The translations under genes and the position numbers were made by a program. This document shows positions 1-8,679 of a stretch of DNA of 64,000 nucleotides, piece after piece; positions within the stretch are counted from its first letter, which is position 1; each line of letters opens with the position of its first letter. Source of the DNA: DSYU01 sp963827605 (GTDB lineage: Bacteria > Chloroflexota > Anaerolineae > Anaerolineales > Anaerolineaceae); assembly GCA_963827605.1 (NCBI GenBank), contig CAWHBK010000001.1, positions 310,001-374,000 of the forward strand, given 5' to 3'. Under the pieces are notes generated by a model that did not search any database, was not told the DNA's origin, and was given only the letters and a program-made list of their open reading frames with translations.

Positions 1-415
1 GCTTCAAGAACTCCAGGATAAATACCAGCTCACCTATATCTTCATCTCGCATGCCATGAGCGTTATCCGCTACGTCAGCAACCGGATTGCCGTCATGTAC
101 GCGGGCCGGCTGGTCGAGTTGAACACGAAAACAGAAATTCTGACCCACCCCTTGCATCCTTATACGGAGGTACTGCTAAAAGCCGTTCCGCGCATTGCGG
201 AGCGCAGGATGATCAAGCGCGGGGTGGCGCCTGGCGAGCCGCCGGACCTGTCCAATCTGCCGACCGGGTGCGTGTTTGTGCCGCGCTGCCCATACGCAAA
301 AGAAATATGCAAAGTTCAAATCCCAGAACTGCGCCAGGTTGGTTCGGGTGCTTATGTAAGCTGCCATCGGGCGGAGGAATTAGATCTCATCGGAATTCAG
401 GGGGCAGCCGTATAG
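1..415 (+). CDS. Oligopeptide/dipeptide ABC transporter ATP-binding protein, C-terminal part
   Basis: The reading frame is open from the window edge, so the Walker A part lies upstream. What remains is the end of the ATPase core, with the H-loop region FISHAMSVIRYVSNRIAVMY, followed by the typical Opp/Dpp C-terminal domain. That domain has the PLHPYTE motif and a cysteine cluster (FVPRCPYA, EICK, SCH) as in the oligo_HPY extension. In the family the H-loop is usually SHD; here it is SHA, with the histidine kept. It would energise uptake of peptides or small oligosaccharides from the cytoplasmic face. The next gene starts 20 bp on and may be co-transcribed. The family is certain; the substrate is not. 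Confidence 0.9.
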   Translation, partial: LQELQDKYQLTYIFISHAMSVIRYVSNRIAVMYAGRLVELNTKTEILTHPLHPYTEVLLKAVPRIAERRMIKRGVAPGEPPDLSNLPTGCVFVPRCPYAKEICKVQIPELRQVGSGAYVSCHRAEELDLIGIQGAAV

Positions 416-435
416 CGGCTGCCCGGAAAGCAGAT

Positions 436-921
436 ATGAGTCAAAAACGTCAGATCCTTCATTATTTACTCGCTTACCTGCTTTGGATCCTCAGCGTAAG
501 TCTTGGAATTTTCACCCTGAACTTAGTCCGTGAGACGGTGCTGCTGGCGATGGTCGTTTCCAGCAGCGCAGGCAATCTTTCGAAGTCGGAACTGTTCTAC
601 CGCTCGCTGCAAGCCGGGGCCGCCGCGCAGTGGTCCATCGTGCTGGTAGGGCTGTTCGCCCTCATCCTCCTGGTGGCGCTTGAGCATCTCTACCGGACGG
701 GTGCAACATCAGGCGAGCTTTGGAAAAGCTTCTTCCTGGTGACGGGCATCGAATGCGCTGTTTTGTTCGTGGTTAACACGGCATACTTTATCCTGCAGGC
801 AAACTACCTTCCATTGCGCTGGTGGTTCTTCGCCATCCCGGCCACTGAAGCGCTGCTGATGGGCTTGTTCCTATGGCTGCGATTCAGTTCCACCAAAATC
901 CCTAAATTTTCGAGGCTTTAA
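436..921 (+). CDS. Putative four-helix integral membrane protein
   Basis: This 161-residue protein starts at the ATG after GGAAAG. It has four hydrophobic stretches, roughly residues 9-35, 64-86, 98-120 and 127-148, and little polar sequence between them. I do not recognise a family, and no catalytic motif is visible. The gene sits 20 bp after the ABC ATPase and its TAA overlaps the ATG of the sulfatase-like gene (TAATG), so it is probably translationally coupled to that gene. A role beside a transporter or membrane-bound hydrolase is possible but is only a guess from position. Confidence 0.7.
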   Translation: MSQKRQILHYLLAYLLWILSVSLGIFTLNLVRETVLLAMVVSSSAGNLSKSELFYRSLQAGAAAQWSIVLVGLFALILLVALEHLYRTGATSGELWKSFFLVTGIECAVLFVVNTAYFILQANYLPLRWWFFAIPATEALLMGLFLWLRFSSTKIPKFSRL

Positions 922-2370
922 TGTCACCTAAAACGAAAAACAAAAAGCCAAACATCCTGCTCATTGGCATCGATTCACTGCGCGCCGACCACATGAGCTG
1001 CTACGGCTACCCGCGCTAGACCACCCCGCACATGGACCGCTTCGCCCAGGAGGGCACGCTCTTCGAGCAACACCTTCAGCGCCTACATCCCCACCACCAG
1101 CGGCTACGCCTCCATGCTCACCGGCATGGATGTCTTCACCACCCAGGTGGTGGCGCTGCGCCACAAGGGCCCCATGCGCCCCGAGGTGCAAGACGCTGCC
1201 CGAGATCCTGCAAGCGACCAGGGCTACACCACCACCTGCGTCGGCTTTACCGGCAACCCGCCTCGCGCGGCTTCGACACATACCTCGACTTCCCCGGCTG
1301 GGGCAGTTGGAACGAAGGCCGCAGCCCCAAGGCGCAGAACCTGAACGACGTGACCATCCCCGAGCTGGACCGCCTGGCCAGGCCAGAAAGACCCCTTCTT
1401 CCTCTTCCTGCGCCACATGGACCCGCACTCGCCCTACCTGCCGCCCGCGCCCTTCGAGCGCATGTTCTACCACGGCAACGAGTGCGACCCGAACAACCAC
1501 TCGATGGACCCGGTGATGGCCTTCAAGCCCTTCTGCGACTTCTTCGCCAGCTGGATGCCGCCGGGCATCACCGACAAGGACTACGTCATCGCCCAGTACG
1601 ACGGCGAGGTGGCCTACATGGACGCCTGCATCCAGACCATCTTCACCGCCCTGGAAGCGCATGGGCATCCTGGATGACACCATCGTGGTCATCAACTCGG
1701 ACCACGGCGAGACGCTCTACGACCACGACTGCTACTTCGATCATCACGGGCTGTACGACCCGACCCTGCACGTGCCGCTGATCATCCGCTACCCGGGCAA
1801 GGTGCCCGGCGGGCAAGCGCGTTACCGGGCTACAACCAGCACAAGGACCTGATGCCCACGCTGCTGGAGCTGGCCGACATCGACCCCGGCATCGCCTTCG
1901 ACGGCCACAGCCTGATGCCGATGATGCGCGGCGAGGTGCCTTCGCACGCCAGCGAGTTCTACATCACCGAGTGCACCTGGATGCGCAAGCACGGCTGGCG
2001 CACCCCGCGAGTGGAAGCTGATCGTGGCCCTGGAGCCGGATTTCCACTTCAAGCCGCCGGTCGAGCTGTACAACCTGATCGAGGACCCGCAGGAGAACAA
2101 CAACCTGGCCGAGAGCGACCCGGACGTGGTGGCGCTGCTGCAAGGCGCGCATGGAGGCCTGGATCGCCAAGCGCGAGCAGGAGACCGGCCTGCCCAACCC
2201 CATCTACACCCAGGGCGACTGGCACGGCCAGGAGGGCGTCGGCTCGTTCACAACCTCGCAGCAGGCGTACGACACGCTGCACATCGGCGACCCCAAGCAG
2301 GCCGCCCGGCTGCAAGTCCGAATCGCAGAAAATAGCGATGACAGGTCACGATCACAGGAAGATCACATGA
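921..2370 (+). pseudogene. Sulfatase-like hydrolase (alkaline phosphatase superfamily), frame-disrupted
   Basis: The ATG overlaps the upstream stop. The stitched protein (about 470 residues) opens with the metal-binding segment ILLIGIDSLRADHMSCYGYP. It later shows the second metal cluster INSDHGETLYDH with further His residues and HVPLIIRYPG, and RTP-W-KLI near the end, all typical of sulfatases. The frame breaks at least nine times (an in-frame TAG at 1017, then shifts near 1068, 1190, 1215, 1262, 1385, 1660, 1815, 1840, 2010 and 2150), yet the motifs survive in all three frames. At the nucleophile site the sequence is TTSGYASMLTG, with Thr where formylglycine sulfatases have Cys or Ser, so true sulfatase activity is uncertain. 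The end is chosen between stops at 2335 and 2370. Sulfotransferase and PAPS genes lie downstream. Confidence 0.8.
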
Positions 2371-2371
2371 C

Positions 2372-3387
2372 ATGGCTCTTAATGTTGCAATCGTCGGCAT
2401 GGGCAACATCGGCAACATCCACGCTCGGGGTTTACCAGAAGCACCCGGATGTCAAGATCGTCGCCGTCTGCGACATCATCAAGGAACGCGCCGACAAGGC
2501 CGCCGAGCAGTACGGCGCCCCGGCTTTCTACTCGGTCCAGGACATGCTCGCCAGCGGCATCAAGATCGACGCCGCCAGCATGTGCACCGCCGGCGTGGAG
2601 AACGGCGGCGACCACTACAAGCCGACCATGGAGCTGCTCACCGCCGGCATCCCGGTGCTGGGCGAAAAGCCGATCTCCAACGACATCGACCAAGCGCCGA
2701 CGAGATGGTGGCGCTGGCCAAGGAGAAGAACCTGCGCTACGGCATCAACCTCAACCACCGCTTCACCCCGGCCGCGCTGCGCGCCAAAGAATGGGTGAAC
2801 GCCGGCCGCCTGGGCGAGATCAACATCATCAACATGACCATGTGGATCAACAACCCCAACGAGACCTCGCCCTGGTTCCACATCCGCGCGCTGCATCCGC
2901 ATTCGCTGGACGTGATGCGCTACTTCGCCGGCGATGTGGAAAAGGTGCAGGCCTTCTTCAAGCGCGGCCCGCGCGCGACGGCCCCGATGGCCGGCGCGTG
3001 TGCTGGTCGAACGTGCAGGTCAACCTGCTGTTCAAGAACGGCATCATCGGCCACCTGACCGGCAGCTACGACGCCGGCGGCAGCTACGGCCTGGAGACGC
3101 TGGAAGTGGTCGGCTCGGAAGCGCGCTTTGTGCTGCTGGATGCCTGCGAGCACCTGACCTTCTACCCGCGCTTCTCGCGCGAGACCGAGACCTATGATTA
3201 CCTCGGCGGGATGATGAGCTTTGGCGAGACCTTCGACAGCCGCATCGGCACGCTGGGTGGAGCAGAACATCGCCAAGGCTGCACGCCCGAAGAGATCGAC
3301 GCCTCCGGCGAGGACGCGCTGAAGGTGCAGCGGATCATCGAGGGCATCATCCAATCCTGGGAAACCGGCAATGTGGTGACATTGTAA
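2372..3387 (+). pseudogene. Gfo/Idh/MocA family NAD(P)-dependent oxidoreductase (first copy), frame-disrupted
   Basis: The start ATG gives the Rossmann motif VAIVGMGNIGNIHARG. The stitched product of about 338 residues has the family signature GEKPIS (the catalytic Lys of the EKP motif), then LRYGINLNHRF and HIRALHPHSLDVMRYF. It ends with IIQSWETGNVVTL, a normal C-terminus. Shifts are seen near 2430, 2690, 2990 and a compensating pair near 3260-3290. Such enzymes oxidise or reduce sugar hydroxyls, or act on glycosides by oxidation-elimination. A second paralogue with very similar motifs starts at 4221, on the other side of the sulfotransferase. The substrate is unknown; the deoxysugar enzymes downstream suggest a hexose or deoxyhexose derivative. 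Confidence 0.82.
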
Positions 3388-3397
3388 AAGCAAACCG

Positions 3398-3430
3398 CTA
3401 CTCCCTCACAGCTTCGCTACGAGGGAGTAG
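3398..3430 (+). repeat. Inverted repeat between oxidoreductase and sulfotransferase
   Basis: CTACTCCCTC (3398-3407) pairs perfectly with GAGGGAGTAG (3421-3430) around a 13-nt loop. No clear T-tract follows (ATCAAAATTATT), so it may be a weak terminator or an mRNA-processing hairpin within the operon. Confidence 0.5.
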
Positions 3431-3485
3431 ATCAAAATTATTACACCACACCCTCCCTTTCCAATTTTCGACAAGGACTGGCATT

Positions 3486-4214
3486 ATGTCTCTGATCACG
3501 ATTATCGGCCGCGGACATTCCGGCACGCGGGCCATTTCGCACACCCTTTCGGCCAGCGGCGTGTTCATGGGTGCGCCGCTCAACGTCTCAGGCGATCTGC
3601 TGCCCCCCGAGGCGATGTACGACGCCTGCCGGGTGCTGGCGCGGTTTGTGCGCTGGCAGGGCGGCCTGGAATGGGACTGGAGCGAGCTGCTCACGGCATG
3701 GAGATCCCGGCCGAGTTCACCGAGCTGATCAGCCGCTACCTGGTCTCGGTGCGCGAGAGCGCAGTCCGAGCACAAGGGCTGGAAGATCCCGGAGACAACG
3801 CTGGTCTTCCCCTGGATCGTGCGCATGTTCCCGGAGATCAAGTACATCTTCTGGATCCGCAACCCGCGCGACTGCATCCTGGGCCGCCACCTGACCGATG
3901 ACCTGAACGATTTCGGCATCCCCTACCCGGCCACCGAAGATGTACGCCTGCGCCGGGCAATCTCGTGGAAATACCAGTACGACCTGGTCCAGGCCACGCC
4001 CAAGCCCAAGAACTGGATCGAGGTGCGCTTTGAGGATTTCGTCCTCAACCAGGACGAAACCCTGGCGCGGCTGGAGGATTTCCTGGGCATCCCGCTGGCA
4101 AAGATCCCGGTCCAGCCTGAGGCAGTGGGCCGCTGGAAGCTGGACGCAGAGGTCAATTACTACGACTTCTTCGAACCGGCCATGCGCGAGTACGGCTATG
4201 AGCTGCCGGTGTAA
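3486..4214 (+). CDS. PAPS-dependent sulfotransferase family protein (two frameshifts)
   Basis: The start MSLITIIGRGHSGTRAIS holds the 5'-phosphosulfate-binding loop (GHSGTR). The stitched frame later gives FWIRNPRDCILGRHL, the 3'-phosphate-binding Arg region, then EVRFEDFVLNQDETLARLEDFLGIP, typical of sulfotransferases. Shifts occur near 3694 and 3760, so the given bases do not encode one unbroken chain; the stitched length is about 242 residues, normal for the family. It would transfer sulfate from PAPS to a hydroxyl, most likely of a sugar. The PAPS-making genes cysC, cysD and cysN lie 3-6 kb downstream in the same direction, which supports that role. The acceptor is not known. Confidence 0.82.
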
Positions 4215-4220
4215 AAGGGC

Positions 4221-5257
4221 ATGATTATGAACCACGAAACACGCGAAAAACAATGCCTGCGAGTCTGTGTGATTGGCATGGGCCCGATCGGCAACCGCCA
4301 CGCCGATATGTACCAGGACGACCCGCTGGCGGAGCTGGTCGGCGTGTGCGATATCCGCCACGAGCGGGCCGACGCGGCCGCGGCCACGCCTGGGCGTGCC
4401 CGCTTTCTACGACGCGCAGACGATGCTGGACGCCCTGCAAGCCCGACCTGTGCAGCGTCACCACCGGCGGCTACGAGTACGGCAGCGATCATTACGCTGC
4501 CCACCATGCAGGCGCTCGAGGCCGGCTGCCACGTGCTGGGCGAGAAGCCGATCTGCAACGAGATCGCCAAGGCCGAGGAGATGGTGGCCAAGGCGCGCGA
4601 AAAGGGCGTCTGCTACGGCGATCAACCTCAACCACCGCTTCACCCCGGCCGCGCGGCTGGCCAAAAGATGGCAGAACGAGGGCCGCCTGGGCCACCTGCT
4701 CTTCGTCAACATGAGCATGTGGATCAAGAACCCGGCCGAAAGCTCGCCCTACTTCCAGATCAAGGCGCTGCACCCGCACACGGTGGATATCATGCGCTAC
4801 TTCTGCGGCGACGTCGAAGCGGTGCAGTGCTTTGCGACCAACGCGCCGGGGCGCACCATCTGGACGACCGCCCACTTCAACATGCGCTTCAAGAACGGCG
4901 TGGTCGGCGGGCTGACCGGCTCGCTACGACATCGAGCGCGGCCACCCGATGGAGCGCTGCGAGGTGGCCGGGACCGGCGGGCGCTTCGTGATCGAGGACA
5001 TGTACCGCGAGGTGACCCTCTACCCGGCCGGCAACCTGGAGAAGACGCGTCTACACCAACCCGGTCTTTGGCGGGTTCCGCGATTTCGAGGATACCTTCC
5101 AGGACCGCATCCACCGCTTCCTGGAGCAGGTCAGCGACGGCGTGGCCCCCGGACGAGATCGACGGCTCCGGCGCGGACGGCCTGGCGGCCCAGAAGGTGC
5201 TGCAGGCGGCGATCGAGTCGCTGGAAACCGGCAGCGTCGGTATGCGTAGCAATCTAA
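4221..5257 (+). pseudogene. Gfo/Idh/MocA family oxidoreductase (second copy), frame-disrupted
   Basis: The start MIMNHETREKQCLRVCVIGMGPIGNRHADMY puts the nucleotide loop at about residues 17-24, a few residues later than in the first copy. The stitched protein (about 345 residues) shows HVLGEKPICNEIAKAEEMV, then INLNHRFTPAARLAKRW and IKALHPHTVDIMRYFCGDVE, closely matching the protein at 2372. It probably ends at the TAA at 5255-5257, just before the next Shine-Dalgarno site. At least eight single-base shifts are visible (near 4390, 4440, 4487, 4620, 4925, 5045, 5150 and near the end). Two such paralogues flanking a sulfotransferase suggest sequential redox steps on the same sugar, or duplication with changed substrate; neither can be settled here. 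Confidence 0.8.
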
Positions 5258-5271
5258 AGGAGAGAGCATGC

Positions 5272-6074
5272 ATGAAACTTGGCGCGAATTCAGTCCTCTT
5301 TGGCGGGTACGATATGGAGACCGCCTTCGAACAGCTGGCGATGGCCGGGTACGACGGCATCGAGCTTTCGGCCATCGACGGGATGAGCGAGCACCTGGTG
5401 CTGGACCGCTGGCGCGAGATCGCCCCGCGAGATCAAGCAGCTGGCGCAGGACTATCGACCTGGAGCTGCTGGCGATGGAGCAGCCCTCGCAGGACCCGGC
5501 CAAGATGGAGCTGGCTTTCCAGGCCGCGGCAGAGAGCGGGCATCCCGATCATCAACTGCGGGCCGGGCGGCAAGACCGGCGACGAGGCCAGCTTGCAGCA
5601 GTCGATCGACTCGATTGGGCAGGCTGGCGCGCATGGCCGAACACTACGGCGTGACTCTGTGCGTCAAGGCCCACGTCGGCGCAGCGATCTACAACACGCC
5701 CACCACGCTGCGGCTGATGGAAGCGGTCACCTCCCCGGCCTTTGGCATCGACATGGACCCTTCGCACATCTACCGCGCCGGGGAGAACCCGGTCGAGGCG
5801 CTCCAGGCGGTCATTGCGCGGGTAAAACACGTCCACATCCGCGACTGCAAGGGCCGCCAGCAGGGACCCGGCAAACCGGAAGATACAGGCCAACGGGCGC
5901 GGCGATATCGACCTGCTGGGCTATATCCGCGTGCTGCACCAGGCCGGGTACACCGGCCCGCTCGATCTGGAGGTGATCGGCGCGAAGAGCTACAGCCTGG
6001 TCCAGTGCGCCGTGATCGCCGCCGAAGCGCGCGGGCACATGCAGGCCTGCCTGCAGGCTTGTGGGGAACGATAA
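5272..6074 (+). pseudogene. Sugar phosphate isomerase/epimerase family (AP endonuclease 2 TIM barrel), frame-disrupted
   Basis: The start MKLGANSVLFGGYDMETAFE follows AAGGAGAG. Family motifs in the stitched chain are AGYDGIELSAIDGM, GIPIINCGPGGKTGD, GVTLCVKAHVGAAIYNTP, FGIDMDPSHIYRAGENP, VKHVHIRDCKGR and GPLDLEVIGAKSYSL. The His/Asp/Glu metal ligands expected of the fold are present. Shifts lie near 5430, 5450, 5540, 5620 and 5885. The stitched length of about 267 residues is normal. It would isomerise or epimerise a keto-sugar or inosose, a common partner of Gfo/Idh enzymes. The stop is 3 bp before the next gene, so it is in the same transcript. Confidence 0.8.
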
Positions 6075-6077
6075 GCG

Positions 6078-7181
6078 ATGAACAACCTCGAACGAGCGAT
6101 GGCGATCCTCAACTACGGCGCGTACGACCGGATGCCGGTGGTGCACTTTGCCTTTTGGGAAGAAACGTTGGAGAAGTGGTGCAATGAAGGGCACATCCGT
6201 CTGGCGGAACTCCACGATCACAACGGGGTGGCGAAGACACTGGGCTTTGATTTCGATTGGTTCACCACCGCCATGACCGTGACCGGGATGAACCTCATCT
6301 ACCCATCCTTCCAACCCGAGGTAATCGAGGAGCTGCCGGATGGTTCGCGGAAGGTCCTCGACGATCATGGGGTGGTGGTGCTGCAAAAACCGGGCGCGAC
6401 CGGCATCCCGCCAGAGTTCGATCACCTGCTGAAGGACCGCGCCTCGTGGGAAAAGCACTTTCTGCCGCGGCTCCAGTTCTCGCCCGAGCGCATCAATCAC
6501 AAGCTGATGGAAGATCTCAAAGACGTTTCTCAACGTGAGCAGCCAATTGGCCTGTACTGCGGCAGCCTGATGGGCGAAATCCGCAGCTGCCTGGGCATGG
6601 TCGAGTTGAGCTACCTGACGGTAGACGACCCGGCCCTGCTGGAAGAGATCATCGACACGTACGCCAATCTGAGCTACGAGATCGTGAAATATTCGCTCGA
6701 GACCGGGGCCAGGTTCGACTTCGGGCACTTCTGGGAAGATATTTGCTACAACGCCGGGCCGCTGGTGCGCCCGTCCTTCTTTAAGAAAAAGGTCGGGCCG
6801 CATTACCAGCGCATCTGCAACCTGCTCCACGAATACGGCATCCAGATCATCTCACTCGACTGCGACGGAAAAATTGACGCGCTGATCCCCACCTGGATCG
6901 AGAACGGCGTCAACACGATGTTCCCCATCGAGGTTGGAACATGGAAAGCCAGCATCCAGCCGTGGCGCGAAAAGTACGGGCGCGAGCTGCGCGGAGTGGG
7001 CGGGATGGACAAGAAAGTCTTTGCCTACGATTACGCTGCCATCGACGCCGAGGTGGAGCGGCTGCGCGGGTTGGTGGAGTTGGGCGGGTTCATCCCCTGC
7101 CCCGACCACCGCATCCCGCCGGACGCGAAGTGGGAAAACGTGCAGTATTACTGCGAGCGGATGCGCAGGGTCTTCGGATAG
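6078..7181 (+). CDS. Uroporphyrinogen decarboxylase family protein
   Basis: This is an intact 367-residue frame of the URO-D/MtbA superfamily. It has a conserved start (NLERAMAILNYGAYDRMPV), central GLYCGSLMGEIRSCLGM and FDFGHFWEDICYNAGPLVRPSFF, and C-terminal SLDCDGKIDALIPTWIENGVN, GVGGMDKKVFA and GFIPCPDHRIPPDAKWENVQYY. The DH and C residues near the end resemble the metal-binding part of methylcobamide methyltransferases. No other heme genes are near, so heme biosynthesis is unlikely; members beside carbohydrate genes are common and mostly uncharacterised. It lies 3 bp after the isomerase and 7 bp before cysC. Unlike its left-hand neighbours it has no frameshift. Confidence 0.85.
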   Translation: MNNLERAMAILNYGAYDRMPVVHFAFWEETLEKWCNEGHIRLAELHDHNGVAKTLGFDFDWFTTAMTVTGMNLIYPSFQPEVIEELPDGSRKVLDDHGVVVLQKPGATGIPPEFDHLLKDRASWEKHFLPRLQFSPERINHKLMEDLKDVSQREQPIGLYCGSLMGEIRSCLGMVELSYLTVDDPALLEEIIDTYANLSYEIVKYSLETGARFDFGHFWEDICYNAGPLVRPSFFKKKVGPHYQRICNLLHEYGIQIISLDCDGKIDALIPTWIENGVNTMFPIEVGTWKASIQPWREKYGRELRGVGGMDKKVFAYDYAAIDAEVERLRGLVELGGFIPCPDHRIPPDAKWENVQYYCERMRRVFG

Positions 7182-7188
7182 CCGGCCA

Positions 7189-7788
7189 ATGACGCTTCCA
7201 TTCACAGGCAGCTCCCCCATCCTCACCAGCGCGGACCGGCGGCGGATCAAGGGCCACGAGCCGGCGGTGTTGTGGCTGACCGGGTTATCTGGCAGCGGCA
7301 AGACCACCCTGGCAAACGCCATCGAATACCGGCTGGTACGGGACCTTGGGCTGCACACGTATTTCCTCGACGGCGACATCCTCCGCACCGGGCTGAACAA
7401 AGACCTGGGTTTTTCAGCGGAGGCCCGCAGTGAAAATATCCGCCGGATCGGCGAGGTGGCCCGGTTGTTTTACGATGCCGGGCTGGTGGCGCTAACCGCG
7501 TTTATCAGCCCTTTTCGAGCCGACCGGGCGGCGGTGCGCGCGCTGCTGCCGCCGGGAGGCTTTATCGAAATTTTCGTGCGCTGCCCGCTGGCCGTATGTG
7601 AGGCCCGCGACCCCAAAGGGCTGTACCGCAAAGCCCGAGCCGGGCTGGTACGCGACTTTACCGGGATCGACTCGCCTTACGAGGAGCCTGAACACCCGGA
7701 ATTGATCCTGGATACCGCGCAGACCGATCTGCCCACCTGTGTGAATACAGTGGTGGCCTATCTGCGCGAGAAACAGGTGATAAGGTAG
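7189..7788 (+). CDS. cysC: Adenylylsulfate (APS) kinase
   Basis: The protein (199 residues) phosphorylates APS to PAPS with ATP. It has the P-loop GLSGSGKTT at residues 32-40, the FLDGD motif with Asp61 and Asp63, the substrate segment LNKDLGFSAEARSENIRRIGEV, the FISPFRADR loop and DPKGLYRKARAG. All standard catalytic elements are present. Cotranscription with cysD (9 bp spacing) and cysN is likely. A second kinase-like domain fused to CysN lacks key residues, so this free protein probably supplies the actual PAPS. With the sulfotransferase upstream, the product is more likely used for sulfation than for sulfate assimilation; no PAPS or sulfite reductase gene is seen in the window. Confidence 0.95.
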   Translation: MTLPFTGSSPILTSADRRRIKGHEPAVLWLTGLSGSGKTTLANAIEYRLVRDLGLHTYFLDGDILRTGLNKDLGFSAEARSENIRRIGEVARLFYDAGLVALTAFISPFRADRAAVRALLPPGGFIEIFVRCPLAVCEARDPKGLYRKARAGLVRDFTGIDSPYEEPEHPELILDTAQTDLPTCVNTVVAYLREKQVIR

Positions 7789-7797
7789 ATTATTTGT

Positions 7798-8679
7798 ATG
7801 GATCATTTGGACCATTTGGAATCCATCAGCATTTTCCTGCTGCGTGAGGCTTATGCCAGCTTCAAGCAGTTGGGCATGCTGTGGTCGATTGGCAAGGACA
7901 GCACCGTGCTGCTGTGGCTGGCCCGCAAGGCTTTTTTTGGACACGTGCCCTTCCCGCTTATCCATATCGATACGCATTTTAAAATTCCAGAGATGATGGA
8001 ATACCGCGACGCGCTGACCGAAAAATGGCGCCTAAACATGATCGTGGGAAGCAACTGGAGCGCGCTTGAGCAAAAACAAACCTTCCCCGACGGCGCGGTA
8101 GACCGCATGGCCTGCTGCCGGCTGCTCAAGACCCAGGCGCTGAAGGATACTCTCAGCGGCAAGGGACGGCGGCTGCGCTATAACCACAACCTGCACCGCT
8201 ACGAAGTGGACCCCAGCAGCGAGCCCTTCACCGGCATTATCGCCGGGGTGCGCGCGGATGAAGAAGGCTCGCGCTCGAAGGAACGCTACTTCTCGCCGCG
8301 CGACACGCAGAACGAGTGGAACATCGGCGAGCAGCCGCCCGAGTTCTGGAACCAGTACAAGACCGATTTCGCCCCCGGCACGCACCTGCGCATCCACCCG
8401 CTGCTGGATTGGACCGAGCTAAACATCTGGGAGTACATCCAGCGCGAGAGCATCCCGACCGTATCGCTGTATTACAACCAGGGCAGCGGCAAGCGCTACC
8501 GCTCGTTGGGTTGTTACCCCTGCACCTTCCCGGTTGTGTCGGATGCCCGCAACGTAGCCGAGATTATCGAGGAGCTGCGCACGGGCAAGTTCGCCAACAT
8601 CGCCGAGCGCTCGGGCCGCGCCCAGGATAAAGATGATGGCGGCGGCCTGGAAACACTCCGCAAAGAAGGGTACATGTAA
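7798..8679 (+). CDS. cysD: Sulfate adenylyltransferase subunit 2
   Basis: This 293-residue PP-loop ATPase forms APS from sulfate and ATP together with the CysN GTPase. The start LDHLESISIFLLREAYASF is typical. The pyrophosphate loop reads WSIGKDSTVLLWLARKAFF, with Ile in place of the first Gly of the common SGGKDS form. Further signatures are FPLIHIDTHFKIPEMMEYRD, GIIAGVRADEEGSRSKERYFSPRD, HPLLDWTELNIWEYI and RYRSLGCYPCT. The length fits the CysD/NodP family. The TAA overlaps the ATG of cysN, indicating translational coupling of the two subunits. Confidence 0.95.
   Translation: MDHLDHLESISIFLLREAYASFKQLGMLWSIGKDSTVLLWLARKAFFGHVPFPLIHIDTHFKIPEMMEYRDALTEKWRLNMIVGSNWSALEQKQTFPDGAVDRMACCRLLKTQALKDTLSGKGRRLRYNHNLHRYEVDPSSEPFTGIIAGVRADEEGSRSKERYFSPRDTQNEWNIGEQPPEFWNQYKTDFAPGTHLRIHPLLDWTELNIWEYIQRESIPTVSLYYNQGSGKRYRSLGCYPCTFPVVSDARNVAEIIEELRTGKFANIAERSGRAQDKDDGGGLETLRKEGYM

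Noticed and set aside
3398..3430. Intrinsic terminator ending the first part of the sulfation operon
   Set aside because: No T-tract follows the stem, so it is listed only as an inverted repeat.
921..6074. Programmed ribosomal frameshifting as explanation for the broken frames
   Set aside because: Breaks lack slippery heptamers or consistent stimulators, occur many times per gene and in both directions, and affect unrelated genes; error is simpler.
6078..7181. Heme biosynthesis uroporphyrinogen decarboxylase (hemE)
   Set aside because: Sequence and sugar-gene context fit the broader URO-D/methyltransferase superfamily better, and no other heme genes are near.
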